DNA from: Pyrocephalus nanus
Taxonomy: Eukaryota; Chordata; Aves; Passeriformes; Tyrannidae
DNA: 64,000 nt
Assembly (NCBI GenBank): GCA_038380795.1
Contig: CM076276.1
Span: 15,576,001 to 15,640,000 of the forward strand
Reading direction: 5' to 3'
Shown piece after piece: positions 45,209-57,272 of this stretch. Under the pieces are notes generated by a model. The model was not told the origin of the DNA. It worked only from the letters and a program-made list of their open reading frames with translations, and ran no database searches. The translations under genes and the position numbers were made by a program. Position 1 is the stretch's first letter; each line of letters begins with the position of its first letter.

Positions 45209-48200
45209 CACAGTGAGGGGTCTCCCTGTTTTGTGTCTGGCAGGGGAGGACCAAGGCAGCCCTATTCCAGCTGCTGTGCTGGGGGTGCCAAGGGCACTTA
45301 CAGCAACACACTCTCCTCTTCCGAGCTTTCCAGTCCCGCCCCGTGGGCATCATCCTGCAAATGGGTGTACCAGCATCTGTTGGCACAGCATTTCCATAGC
45401 ACCAGCAGCATCAGTCAGTGACAGTGAAGTGCTAAGGTCCTGCCCAGTTCCTGGGAGTTGCTCAGACCTGATTTTCCCTGCTTTTGGATCTGGGAAACAC
45501 TTGGATCCCTTGTTCTGCCATAAAGCCACCTGTGCAACCTTGAGGTTTTTTTAGTCTTGGTCAACAAACTGAACTGACTCCTGAAAAGAGAAGGGGAGGG
45601 TTAAATGTTGAAGTCAGTGAGGTGTTTGGCTGGCCTGCTGCTCCTGCCTGGCCTGGAGGTGAGTCCCAGCTCATTTCTGTTGCTGGTTTGACTCGCTGCC
45701 TCCCAGTCACCAATTTGTGCTGTTTTGTACAAGCAGCCCTTGGTGGGTTGGTGGTGGCTTCGGGTGTTCCCCCAGCTGAAACACAACTTCTGCACTCAGG
45801 AGGCTGCAGTAAAGCTCCTCCAAGCCCACCTCTGATGTCTGGTGAGGAACACAGGCCCTGACTTCTGCGTGATGAGGGACTTGCTCTCTGTGCAATGTGC
45901 TGCAGGAGGCAGGAGCCAGCGTACTGGGATGGCCCCACTGGTGCAACTGGCTCTGTCTGGGGTCCTGGCTGTGTTGGAACAGGCTGGTTTGAGTGAATAG
46001 TTTTAATTAGTTGCATTCTTAGGCTGTCGTTTACTGTGCTGACTCACTTCCAGCTCTGCTAACTCCAACACATGACTTCGAGGCGAGGCAGAGGAGCAGA
46101 AATCCACGCGAGGGAGGGTGGCAGAGCATTGGCGTGGGCCAGGCTGTGCTGGGGGCCTGGGTTTGGGGGAAACCAAGGTCAGGCTCCACTCGGAGCAGCT
46201 ACAAGGGGACTGGGCTGGAGGTGGAGGAGAAGCAGCAGCAGCAGCACCTTCAGCTTCCTCTGGGTTCTCCTGCAGCACCGTTGCTGGCGAGGGCTTTGGG
46301 ATCTGAGTGCCCCTTGAGCTCTGCTGGTCCCAGGTCCGTGGTCCCACCGGTGCCCGTGGGAGAGCAGGAAGCTGCAGCAGCAGAGCAGTGCCAGGAGCTG
46401 TGCCCCGAGAAGTCCCTGTGTGTGCCCCGGAGCGTTGTCTGTGGTTTCACTTCCCCAAAGCTATTTGTGGAGCCTGGAGGTTCTCACTAACCAGCCTGAG
46501 CTTGTCTTGCTTTGTGTCTGGCAGGGCTTGAGCACTGATGCCGTGGTGTGACAGTGTGTCCTGTGCAGGGTCCTGCTTGTCCTTGCTCCAAGGAGCAGTT
46601 TTTGGGGCAGGAGCAGTGGCTGTGCTGGTGGTCACATACAAGGTGCCAAGCAGCTGCAGGTGGTGGAGCCTGGACACCCCACACCTGGCTGCTCTCTGGT
46701 CTTGCTCCTTGAAATCCTGCAGTAGGAGGGAAGTGGCTGGCACATGGTTGTTCTTGGGTGACTGAGGTTTGAAGCCCCTGGGTATTTCCCTGGCAAGCAC
46801 TCAGGATCCTTCCTTCCCTTCCCAGATGATCTCTGTGCTGTGCTCAGCATCTCCTTGCTGCTGTCTGTGGTTTCTGGCTCTGTCCATCCTCTTCCTTTGG
46901 TGCTGGAGCACCCAATCCTCCCAGTCAGTACCATGGGGTTCACCTCCTTTGCTTTCTGAACTGGGGCATCCTGGCCAGGTTAGATAGACCTTGTTGTGAT
47001 AAAGTTTCCTGTGATGGTGGTTCAGGATTTGTAAGCCAAGGCTGTACCTCCAGAAGGGTGTGGTGATGGCTGGTACTCCAAGAGCTCCACACCCTCCCTG
47101 TCCTGCGCTCTTCTGCCACCTCACTGTGCCGCTGTGCAGCCTTTGCTCTGCACTTGCTCAGTTTAAAAGCAAGATGCTGGTTGTGGTGCTGACAGCCGGG
47201 GCTGGGGAGCTCCTTTAGCAGTGTCATTGAGCTGCTCCTCTCTTGGCAGCACTGGCTCTCCAACAGCCCATCCTGAACACCAGTGAGACCGGCCAGCAGC
47301 TCCATCCCCAGCCCTGCTGCACCCCTGGGAAGTCTGTGTCCTGTCCTGTTGCTGGAAGGATCAGGGCCCCCAGCTGGGCTGGCTGGAGGGCTGGGGCTGC
47401 ACTGCTGGGGGCCGTGGGGGGCTGTGCTGCGGCGGGAGCCGCGCTCGGCACTGCGGCACGAGGGAGGATGGAGGGGGTTCGAGTGGGAAGGCTGCAAGGG
47501 GGAGAAGCTCCTTGCTGTTCCTCCTAATTGCTCTCCCACTTCTGTACTTGAGCGAGCGAAGAGCTGTGTTGAGCTGCGTCCCTGGGGACACTGCCTGGTT
47601 CTGTCATCCCCAGCAGCTGCACCGGCACCCTCCCCGCAGTGGGGCCCTCTCAAAGCCATCCTTCTCTGTTTTGACTCGGTCCGTCTTTCCCTTGACGTGA
47701 GAACGATCCATCTGCCTCTTGAAACGGTGGAGGATGCAAGGGCTGTGGTGGAACCTGCTGAGCGGGGGCGAGGAGCGCTCGGGACGGCTCCCATGGGCGC
47801 TGGGGAGCAGCGGGATGGCGTGGGAGCGGGGCTCGCTCCCCAGCCTTTGCCTGAAGAATTCCTTGCTCCAGACTTGTTACTAGAAGCTGGTAATAAAATT
47901 TGTAGGAGGTTTTTCTGATGGAAGGCGTGGGGGCGTGCAGGAGGAGCTCCCTTGATCTGCTGGTCTGGGGTTGTATAAAGCAACAGCCCTGGGGCTGGGC
48001 TTTGAGGTGGGAACCCAGATTTCGTGGTGATGGTGGTTCAGGGATGTTCTGTAACGAAGCTGCTTGGCAGTGTGTGAGTGCTTTGCTGGTGCTGAGACTT
48101 GTCAGGTATCAGGGATGGACAGAGTGGAGTCAGGGCTTTCCCTGGGCCTGTCTCCTGCCATGCTCCTGCAGAAGGAACAGTCTGTGAAGGTCGTGCCAAT

Positions 48201-48592
48201 GTTACTGGAATGCTCTTTCGTGTAGGGGTGGGTCTGTCCTTTCCAAATCAGCATCACAATAACCTGCCTGGAGCTTTGAAATTCTGCTGCATCTCTCCTG
48301 CCCTGTCTGCTGGGCTGGTTGCCACTTGCCTGCTTGTGTAAGAACCTGGAGTCCTGCATCTGCTAAACCTGGTCCTCACAGGCAGGTTTCAGTGGCTTTG
48401 TTGGCAGCTGAAGGTGGATGGTGAGGTGTTGTCTCCCCAGGTGTCTTGTCTTTGCAGAGCTCAGCAGAACTGTGTTCCTGTCCCTTTGCAGTCAGATGTA
48501 CCCAAACCTATATGGCACAAATTTTGGATCTTTTCAACAATTGCATGAAAAGTGTTGGCAAGGAACAGGAGTGTTGGGGGAGGGAAAGCTAC

Positions 48593-48789
48593 CGAGTCAT
48601 GGAATGGTTTGGATTAGAAGAGACCTTAAAGACCGTCAAGTTCCAAGGCCCTGCCATGGGCAGGGACACCTTCCACCAGCCCAGATTGCTCCAAGCCCTG
48701 TCCAACCTGGCCTTGGACACTTGCAGGGATGGGGCAGCCACAGCTTCTCTGGGCTGCCAGGGCCTGCCCACCCTCACAGGGGAGAATTA
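48593..48789 (-). mobile_element. CR1 3' fragment, reverse orientation
   Basis: The plus strand starts at GAGTCATGGAATGGTTTGGA and runs through GAGACCTTAAAGACCGTCAA, GCCATGGGCAGGGACACCTT and GGCAGCCACAGCTTCTCTGG to GCCCACCCTCACAGGGGAGA. It is an almost full common-length fragment with little decay. Confidence 0.92.
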
Positions 48790-49197
48790 AAAAGGAGCCT
48801 TTTCTGTTCCAGAGTCACTCAGGCAGTTTCTCCTGGAAGTTGACTTCAGGCTGATTCTGCTCAAGATTGGGACTGTTTGGTTTTTTTTCTCCTCGGTGTG
48901 TCTGTAGAAATAATGATGTCTATGCACTGGCTGGTCAGGAATTCACTGGGGAGCTGGGAATTCCCAAAGGAAATGTTCGTGCACCAGGAACTCTCCATTC
49001 ACGTGTGCCCCACCTGGATGCTTTTTCCCTGGAGACAATTACTGTTTCAGTGGTGGTTAAACACTTTCTCCTCTCTGCAGATGTTCCTCTGTTTGTTCCG
49101 AGCCATCAGAGCACATCTTTAAAAACCAGCCATTTGTGCTCTGGGATTCCTGCAAGACCAGGATTTGTCTCATCTCAGAGACTTCTAGATGGACAGA

Positions 49198-49440
49198 TAG
49201 TGATGGGACAAGGGGGAGCAGTTTTAAACTCACAGGGGAGACCTGGGTTAGATGTTGGGAAGAAATTCCTCCCCTGGGAGGGTGGGCAGGCCCTGGCACA
49301 GGTTGCCCACAGAAGCTGTGGCTGCCCCTGGATCCCTGGAAGTGTCCAAGGCCGGGTTGGATGGGGCTTGGAGCAACCTGGGCTGGTGGAAGGTGTCCCT
49401 GCCCATGGCAGGGGGTGGAATGGGATGAGCTTTAAGGTCC
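49198..49440 (+). mobile_element. CR1 3' fragment whose tail is replaced by a minisatellite
   Basis: CR1 blocks run in order from AGTGATGGGACAAGGGGGAG through GGAAGAAATTCCTCCCCTGG and CATGGCAGGGGGTGGAATGG to GAGCTTTAAGGTCCC. At the point where TTCCAACCC and the 8-bp tail should follow, the sequence passes directly into the 19-bp array at 49440. Confidence 0.93.
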
Positions 49441-49593
49441 CTGTCCCCGTGGGGCTCCCGTGTCCCCGTGGGGCTCCCGTGTCCCCGTGGGGCTCCCCGT
49501 GGGGCTCCCGTGTCCCCGTGGGGCTCCCGTGTCCCCGTGGGGCTCCCCTGTCCCCGTGGGGCTCCCCTGTCCCCGTGGGGCTCCCCTGTCCCC
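49440..49593 (+). repeat. 19-bp tandem repeat seeded at a CR1 3' end
   Basis: The unit is CTCCCGTGTCCCCGTGGGG, about eight copies with one shortened unit near 49495. Each unit holds the self-complementary CCCCGTGGGG, so either strand can form small hairpins. It starts within the CR1 word AAGGTCCC, which probably supplied the first CCC. Confidence 0.93.
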
Positions 49594-51699
49594 GGCTGGA
49601 GCAGCTCTGGGTGCAGCATTCCCGTCCATCCGTGCCAGCCGCTGCCGCCGTTGCTACGGGAACGGGCGTTCTTGGGTTGGAAACCTGATTGAATTCCTTC
49701 TCCTCCCAGCTCCCTCCTAGTTAAAACACTCAGATGGATTTTAAGTCGCAAATACAATAGTTTTTGGGGTGGTGCAGCGAGTTCAAGAATATCTTTCCCT
49801 AATGAAGGAGCTGCCTGAACTCTCAAGGAGTTGAATGGGATTTTTTCCCCTCAATACCCACTATCAAAAGCCCAGTTTACCAGCTCTGTGTGTGTGGGGC
49901 TGCTCGCTATGCCACCTGCATGGATAATTAAGACCTTTCAGGTTGCCATAGAGAGTATTTTGCCTTCCAATATTGCATCAATTGATATTTGGGATATTTT
50001 TCTATCCAGCTGCCATTGCAGGGGCTGCTGCCTTTGTCAGGTGCGCTAGTGGCAGGTACAGAAGGAGGGGAGGCCTTTAGCCAGCCTGTAATTTGCAGGA
50101 TGGAGGTGATGCTCAAAGCTCTTGCTACATTTTTACATCTGTTGTTTTTTAAAGAATACCATCCAGAATGTTCCTTCCTCACTGGAGGGATGTCAGCAGC
50201 CTTCTCGAGGAGTGATGGGATTTTATGTCAGCCAGATCCTGGACTTGGGGCAAGCAGCTCCAGAGGAATTGTTCCTCAGGCACATTAGCCCAGCTGAAAT
50301 CTCTCTGGGCTCTTGGTGAACTTGGCCCCCTTGAATGGGCACTGCTGCTTCCAAACAGCACTGTGAGAGGTGGTGTTCTCCTCCCAGGAGCTTGCTTTCC
50401 TCTCTTGCTTTCCAAGTGCCCATGGCAGTGGTTTGTTTAGGTGGGGATGAGGACCGGGTGTGTGTTGGGACTGCAGCCCCACAGCCCTTCCCAGGGCTCT
50501 GCTGCTCACTCCTGCTCCTTTGGGAACCTGCTCACTGAAAAGAGCAGCAAAAACCATTTGTGCTGAGTTTTACCTTCCTAGAAAAGAGCCTCTCTGAAAT
50601 GACAGTCCTGCTTGTTGATGTTCTCCTTGAATCCCAGGATGGGACAGTGCTGGGAGAGCCAAGGGCTGGTAGGGAGCAGGGGCTGTGGGTCTGTAAACTC
50701 AAACCTTGGAGAGAAAAAAAGGCTGAGGCAACATCAGTGCCCTCCTTTAGTCATGCCCTCCTCCTTTGGGCACTGTGTGAGCCTGTAGCTCTCCAAAGCT
50801 GGAGCCTGCCTGCTGCAGGATCTGCAGGGATGCTCGCACGAGGGGATCGTGGCACGGGAGGTGCTTGCAGGTTGGAGCTGGAGCCCAGAGTGAGCTGATG
50901 TGGGTGGGAAGAGCTGCTCACTGAGCAAAGACAAAGCCCCAGAGCTGCAGCCTCATCCCCACAGCTCGTGGAGGTGGAAACACAGCAGGCCCAGCATCCG
51001 GGGCTGCAGCTCCCGCTGCCCCAGTGCTCCAGGCTGCAGAAGGAGCCATAATTCCATTAGTGATGGGAATATGCTGGGCTCAGCCTTTGCCATCCAAAAT
51101 AAGGTTATAATAAAATAGAATTATAAGGTAATTATTATTAATGGCCCCAGGGTGGAATGGGGCTGACGCAGGCAGTGGGTGTCACGTTGGGCCACGGCCC
51201 AGCAGTGGTGCCCGCTGAGGGTGGGAGGGGAGGAAGGTCCTGGAGCTGCTGAAGGAGGAAGGATGAGGTAATGCAGGAAAACCTGCAGTCCAGGAGATGC
51301 AGCCATGTAAATGTGCTTTATTTGAGAACCACTTTGCAGTGAATTATCCTGGCGGGGTGCAAAACATGAATTTTTGGGAAGCACCTTTTGGTGGGTGTGT
51401 TTGATGTTCCTGGAGCCTGAAAGGCAGAGAAGTGCTTCCCTGGGGGTGGCTGGCAAGTGAGTTTGAGTCCTGGGCTGAACCTGCTTCCTCCTCTGTAGCT
51501 CCAGTCTCCATAATTCCCAGGATTCCTGTGGGACAGGCCATGATTTACAGAGATGGAATTCATTCCAGGTCAGAGCTGTACGTGTGGGTCTCTGGGTTCT
51601 TTGGCAGATCTGTCAGGCTGCCGGTGTTGGATCATGGGAGCAGGAGGAAGGGGAGATGAACCTGAGGTTTTCTATGTTACAGCACTCCCGTGGCAAAGA

Positions 51700-51859
51700 G
51701 AGGGCTGGAACAGGTTGCACAGAGAGTTTGTGGAGTCTCCCTTCTTGGAGATACTCAGAAGCCACCCTGACATGGTCCTGGTGGCCCTGCTTGAGCAGGG
51801 GCTTGCACAGGAGAACCTCCAGAAATCTCTTCCAAACTCAGCCAGTCCTTGATTTTATG
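51700..51859 (+). mobile_element. CR1 fragment of a third 3'-end type
   Basis: The sequence reads GGCTGGAACAGGTTGCACAG, TTTGTGGAGTCTCCCTTCTT, GGAGATACTCAGAAGCCACC, TGACATGGTCCTGGTGGCCC and CTGCTTGAGCAGGGGCTTGC, then GAACCTCCAGAAATCTCTTCC and a TTGATTTTATGA end. This is the CR1 type that carries the 'cctgcttgagcaggg' block. Confidence 0.85.
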
Positions 51860-53589
51860 AAAAGGGAGTTGGGAGAGGTGATGGAGGTGATTTCATGTGC
51901 TGTGCTCTGGCAAAACTTTGGAGGGGCTTCAGAGGGACTGTTTGACATGCAGAGTGAAGGACCAGGAGCCTCTGCAGCTTGGGATGAGTGAGTCCCGTCT
52001 CTGAAACCCCTCGGAGCTCCCTCCCCAGGAGCTGGGGCAGGTGGGGAAGGGGCAGCAGGGGACCCTGGGGCTCAGCAGTGAGGAGCAGGCTCCTTCCCCA
52101 GCCTCTCCAGCGTGTTGTGACTGTTTATGTAAAAATAACAGATCTTTCCAAATATTTATTACTCGATCATGTGCTGAGGAGCGGGTGCCGTGCGTGCAGA
52201 AATGGAAAGCCGCCCCCGAGCAGCTGCCAATCTGGGCTGAGGCTGGATCTGGGATGTGGTTGATGTGGAAGGGCAGAAGCTGGCAGCTGGGGGCCAGGAG
52301 TGGTGCTGATGGGAGCAGGGTGGGCTGGTGGGGACCCTCAGGATGGTCAGTGGACAAGCTGGAAGGCAGAGTGAGGGGGGGTTAAATGAAATCTGCTTGG
52401 ACAGGCACCTCTTTTAGGGGTTTTATCACCCCCAACTCTCCAAACAGACACAAGTTTGTGTTTGCAAGAGCATTTGGGTGGCTTTGTGGGAGCTCTGGAG
52501 GCAGCATGGTGGGGTAGCCATGCCCTGGTCAGTGGGGGAGCATCCCTTGGGGGTGATGGGGTGTTGGGTTTGTGCCTCCTTCTCGACCCCAACAATTCCA
52601 GGTGGCCTTTAAGCTCCCAGGAACATTATTCTTCCTGCAGGGATATGCAAGAGGTGCTCGTGCAGAGCAGTTTGGGGGACATTCCTGTGTCTTTCCCTGG
52701 GCTCTGCACGTGCTGGGAGGTGTTGCAGAGTGAGGTGGCTTGGTAGGGGTGATGCTGTGGGGATGCTGCACCGTGCTCTCCTCCAAGGGGAAACTCCACA
52801 TGGAAAGATTGCTGGGAGGGGGGCTGGAATCTTTGATTCAGCTGCTGCAGTTCATTTTCCTGCCCTGGTGAGGTGGTGTGGACCTGTAGTAAGGCAGAGG
52901 TAAAGGGTGAGCATCTCTTCTGCTGGAGATCAGGTTTTTATTTCAAGAATCCAACTGGATGCCTCGGCAGGTCTTGGTGTGGAGGAGCTGGTGTGGTCTG
53001 TCCAGAGCTGAGGGTGGGCACGCAGCTGGGGGCTGCTGCTCGCTGTAGGAGCTGGTGCTGCAGCTGTAACACAACTAGTGAGCTACTAGAAGCTTCTGTT
53101 CCTTCTCCTCCCAGCTTTCCTGCCGGCCCCTCATGGCTCTGCAGAGAGGTTCCTCTTTTTATCTGTGTAGCAGAGAGGAAACGGGGAGAGGCCAATGTGA
53201 GCTGGAGAGACTCGCTGGGAATGCACAAGCAAAACTCAGTATTTCTGCAACTTGCCCTATTTTGTTTCTCTAAAGTGCTGCAGAACAGCTGGGAGACATT
53301 TCGGGCGAGCTCACAGATTTTTATTGTCCCATTTAGTCTCTTATGTATGGAGCTTTCCCCTTTATGGCCTTATTAAAATAGACTGGATGCAAAGCTGCCT
53401 CTGGGCGAGGTGGTGATGGCAGGGAGGGTGTGGGTGCTGTGGCAGCTGCAGCAGCACAGGATTGGGAGGAGATGACACCAGGGTGATGCTGGGGCTGGAG
53501 CAGCCGCGGCACGGCGGGATGTCCGAGGGGCTGCTGGTGCCTGGGCTTTCTCTGTGTGAGGGGTTTGGAGCCTGGTGTGCAGGGGATCA

Positions 53590-53705
53590 GCTAAATCACT
53601 TATCCAAACGTCATTAAAAATGCAAATGGATTCTTTCCCCGGGACGGAGCCGCATTAAAAAGTAGGGCATATCGTAAACATTAATAAAGTCATATTGGCC
53701 GGCAG
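53590..53705. promoter_or_regulatory. AT-rich island in PRKCB intron 2, possible enhancer
   Basis: Contains AAATCACTTATCCAAACGTC, CATTAAAAATGCAAATGGATTC (a perfect octamer core ATGCAAAT), GAGCCGCATTAAAAAGTAGG and TCGTAAACATTAATAAAGTC (forkhead-like GTAAACA). It sits abruptly between GC-rich stretches. The octamer is of interest given those at the promoter, but a role is inferred only. Confidence 0.3.
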
Positions 53706-55834
53706 GGACGTGGACGGGGAAAGTGAGCCAGGAAAGCTCTTTGCAGAGCTCTGTGTAAATAAAACGGCTCCTCTCTTTTCTCTTCTCCTCCTCCGAAGGC
53801 TGCCAGCCCAGATAATGTTCTCACTGAACCCAGTGGTGTGTCATTGCACAGGACTGTTGTCTGAGAAGAGCAAACTCAGTTCCTGGGTTGATGGAGTTCT
53901 GGTAGGGAAGCGGAAGCCGAGCATTCCGTCTGCTTTGTTGAAACAAAATTCATCTGAATTTTTTTATATTTTTTTTTAAAAAAAGGTAAAATACTAAGCA
54001 AGTTTGATTTCTTCCTCCCCAGCGTGTTTTAAGGTGACACTGCAGGCAGTGTCCGAGTCCCACCTTCTCTGCTGACCTTGGCCTAGGGCTGGTGCCTCTC
54101 TGCTCCTCCTCTCCACGGCCATCACCTTGAACAGGTTTTTGACTGCATCCCACGCAGTGCTGCATCCCAGAGCTTCCCTCAGGAACCCTGGGGGCAGGGA
54201 CAGACGGATCCCAGGGACAGAGCTGCCCCCTCTCTCCTGCAGCAAGGTGACTCCTGCAGCCTGTGCCATGCTCAGTGCTGCCTGTCTGGCAGCATCAATA
54301 AAACCTCCTTGTTCTCAACAGCTCCGGCTGGAGCAGGAGGAGCGAGCAGACACAGTAAATCTGCATGTTGGAAATGTTATTTTAATATCTTATCCGTGGA
54401 GCATCAAACGCAGTGCCAAGTACACGAGCGCTCTTGCCAGCTGCAGCCCTTTGAATGTCTTCAAGGCAGCGATGTTGCTGTGTAATAACACACAGCGCTC
54501 CAGCCTGTCAGGAGATAATGGCCTGTTTTCAAGGGAGGAAAAACAACAGAACCCCGTGTAATCTGCTCCCCTTCCTGTGGCATGTGGGGGCTGGAGTGTG
54601 GGAGCGCTCGTCTTGCGAGGGTCAGCTCCGAGGGGCTCTGCTGTTTGTGGTGCTGCTGGCAAACCTCTCCTGGGAAGTGAACATTCATCTCCTGGCTGGA
54701 GTCCAGGAGAGTGCTCGGCACCACGGCGAGCATCCTCCCTCCCTCCCTTCCTTCTTCTCTCCTTCATGCCCAACGTGCTGTAGTGAGGGGCCAGGTGGTC
54801 CCAAAGCCCCCAAGGTCCAGCCATCAGTGTTGTTAGTCCTGTGCTTCCCCTCGCTCCTGTTCCCTGGCACTGTGGCAGTGGAGGGTCAGCCCCGTGTGAG
54901 GGGGTTAATGGAGCACCTGGAACGGGCAGCGTGTTGCCAAAATAGCAAATTGCCCCTGCAAACGGTGCCAGGGCTGCTGTCCTGTCCCCTGGCAAGTCCT
55001 GTGGGCTGTGGCTCCAGTGGGTTTGGCACGGACACCGTGGTGCTGCCTCTGGCCTCGGGAGCCTCCAGCAGAGCCGGTGGGAGCCTCATCCAGAGTGTCT
55101 CCTGCCCCAGGGGTCCTCCCCTGTTAACATGCAGTTTGTCATGCAGAGCTGGAGCTCCTGGCTGCCCTGGGAGAGCCCAAAGCTGGGCACTGTTCCTGCT
55201 GGGCACTGTTCCTGCTGGGCTCTGGTCGGTGCTGCCTCCGGTCCGTGCTGTGGTGGCTGTGGTACAGGGCTGGCACAGGGCTCCTGGGGTGCAGGGATGC
55301 CCACAGGGTACTGCTTAGGGGCTGGATCCTGCCCACTGCATCAGATGCATCGCTGGGACAAGCTTGTGGCTGACCTGGCTGCTGTTGGTTTGAACAGGAT
55401 TTGGAAAATAGGAGCAACTTGTTCCTGATGAGCATCACCTGAACAATTCCCCAGCAGGTTCTGTGCCTCTGCTCTCCATGGGATCACGGGGGGGCTGCTC
55501 AGGCTGGGACAGCACTGGGGCAGCCCAGTGGAGCTCATCAAATTAGTGGTGTTGTTGAGGCCTGACAGCGAGATGAGGCTGCAGCTCAAGGTTTGCTCTT
55601 CCCTTGCTGTGCCCTCCCGGTGCCCTGCGTGGCTTGTGCTCTCTCGCTGCAGCTGGAGCAGCTCCAGGTGAGTGAGCTCATTAGCCTTGATCAGGTGACT
55701 GCTGATGGATCAGCTCTGGGCTGCTTCACCAGTCCAGCCCATGAACAGCAGGGACAAGCATCCCTCCAGTGTGGGCTGGCAGTCTGTGCCCTTCTTCGGT
55801 CTGGTGGCTCTGTGGAGACTCCTCAGTGGGGGCA

Positions 55835-55890
55835 CCCTGGCGTGTCACCCTGGCGTGTCACCCTGTGGCGTGTCACCCTGTGGTGTGCCA
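55835..55890 (+). repeat. Short 15-17-bp tandem repeat
   Basis: Four imperfect copies of a unit like CCTGGCGTGTCAC, two of them widened by GTG (CCCTGTGGCGTGTCAC). It is a small local duplication with no further structure. Confidence 0.75.
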
Positions 55891-56794
55891 CCACCCCGAG
55901 TGTCACATGGCTGCAGAGCCCTCTCCCCAGGGGGCTGGGGTGCCCAAGGGCTGCCTGGTGTCCCCTCCCTTTGCCAGGGTCCAATGCCCTGGGCTGCTGC
56001 TGCTTTCCTGGGGACTCGCTGGCTCCTGGTCCTGCCCATGGGTGTTTGCAGAGCTGTGGTGGGGGGAAGACCTGATGGTGGCTTTTTGGGGACATCCTTC
56101 AGCAGTGATGGAGAGCATCCCTTCCTTGTCTGCGGCATTTGATGGTCCTGCCAGATCTTTTTAGAGTAGGGACAGCGGGGACAAAACAATGCTTGGTTTA
56201 ATTTTATCCCTGTTTCGAAATAGCCTGAATGCTCATGGGACAGCTTCTCGCCGAGCCCGTGGCTCACAGATGGTGGCTGCAGGGTGCCCAGCCCCCTGGG
56301 CCCCCCTCTGCGGTGGGTGCTGGTGCTGTGGGAGGGTGCAGAGCGTGGGGGGCCGGGGTGGAGCGTGGGGACTGTGAGTCAGCAGCTGCCTGTGCAGATG
56401 GAGCTGCCAGGGCTGGGCTGCTGCGCGTGGGTTCCACCCCCAGGGTCCCTCTGAGCCCCCCTGCCCCCAAATGCTGTGGCCTGGGGGACACACTCCTCCA
56501 GTGGGGGGGCCTGGGAGAGTCCCAACCTAGAGGGAGCCCCTGCTCAGTCTCACAGCTGTGGCACTGAGCCTGTGTTGTGCTCTCGTCTGCGGGGGCACGG
56601 GGCAGCACTGTAGTCCCATCCCTGCCATGCCTGGCCGTGCTGAGGGAGCAGACCTGGCTCATGGGGGTGTTTTCTGGCTTCCCACCATGCAGGATCAGAG
56701 ATAGAGCTCTGTCTCCTGCTGCCTGGCAGGTCCTGAGGTGTCTCATGGGCTTGGAAGCTCCAAAATGTGCTGGCTGATGTTTATCTGGGTTAGT

Positions 56795-56958
56795 TCACAG
56801 AATCCTGGAATGGTTTGGATTGGAAGGACCTTTAAAGATCATCCAGTTCTAATGCCCCTGCAATGGGCAGGGACACCTCCCACTAAATCAGGATGCTCCA
56901 AGCCCCCTCCAGCCTGGCACTGAAGAGGGATGAGGCAGCCCCAGCTCCTCTGGGGGCC
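56795..56958 (-). mobile_element. CR1 3' fragment, reverse orientation
   Basis: The plus strand starts at CACAGAATCCTGGAATGGTT and runs through TTGGAAGGACCTTTAAAGATC, CAATGGGCAGGGACACCTCC and GGATGCTCCAAGCCCCCTCC to GGCAGCCCCAGCTCCTCTGG. It is more diverged than the copy at 48.6 kb. Confidence 0.88.
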
Positions 56959-57216
56959 CTGCATGTTGACCAGGGGGAAGTGGAGGTGCTGAAGGACACA
57001 CTGGACTGGGCTCCAACCCTCAAACTGGGCCACAGGTGCCCAGCAGCGAGCTGGTGGCTGCCCAGCTGAGGCAAAACCTAGTGTGCAACAGGAGGGAGAG
57101 GCCAGAGCTGGATGGGAAGATGTCGTGAGCTTGTCTTGAGCGCTCGGTTTGATTGGTGGCGTGGACGGGAGGTCAGGAGCTGTTTGTGCCAACGTTTAAA
57201 GGGCTGCCAGGGCAAG

Positions 57217-57272
57217 TTTGGCTTGGAAGGAACCTGAAATACCACCTGGTTCAAGTTCATGCCATGGGTTCC
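57217..57272 (-). mobile_element. Possible short CR1 tail fragment
   Basis: About 55 bases (GTTTGGCTTGGAAGGAACCT, then ACCACCTGGTTCAAGTTCAT, GCCATGGG) resemble the reversed CR1 end but with many mismatches. It is near the 56.8 kb copy and could be chance resemblance. Confidence 0.4.

Noticed and set aside
47475..47490. GGTTCGAGT resembling a tRNA B box
   Set aside because: There is no A box at the proper distance and no cloverleaf can be drawn.
46940..47983. A 347-codon minus-strand open frame in PRKCB intron 2
   Set aside because: No domain is recognised and overlapping frames on the other strand are equally open, as expected in GC-rich sequence.
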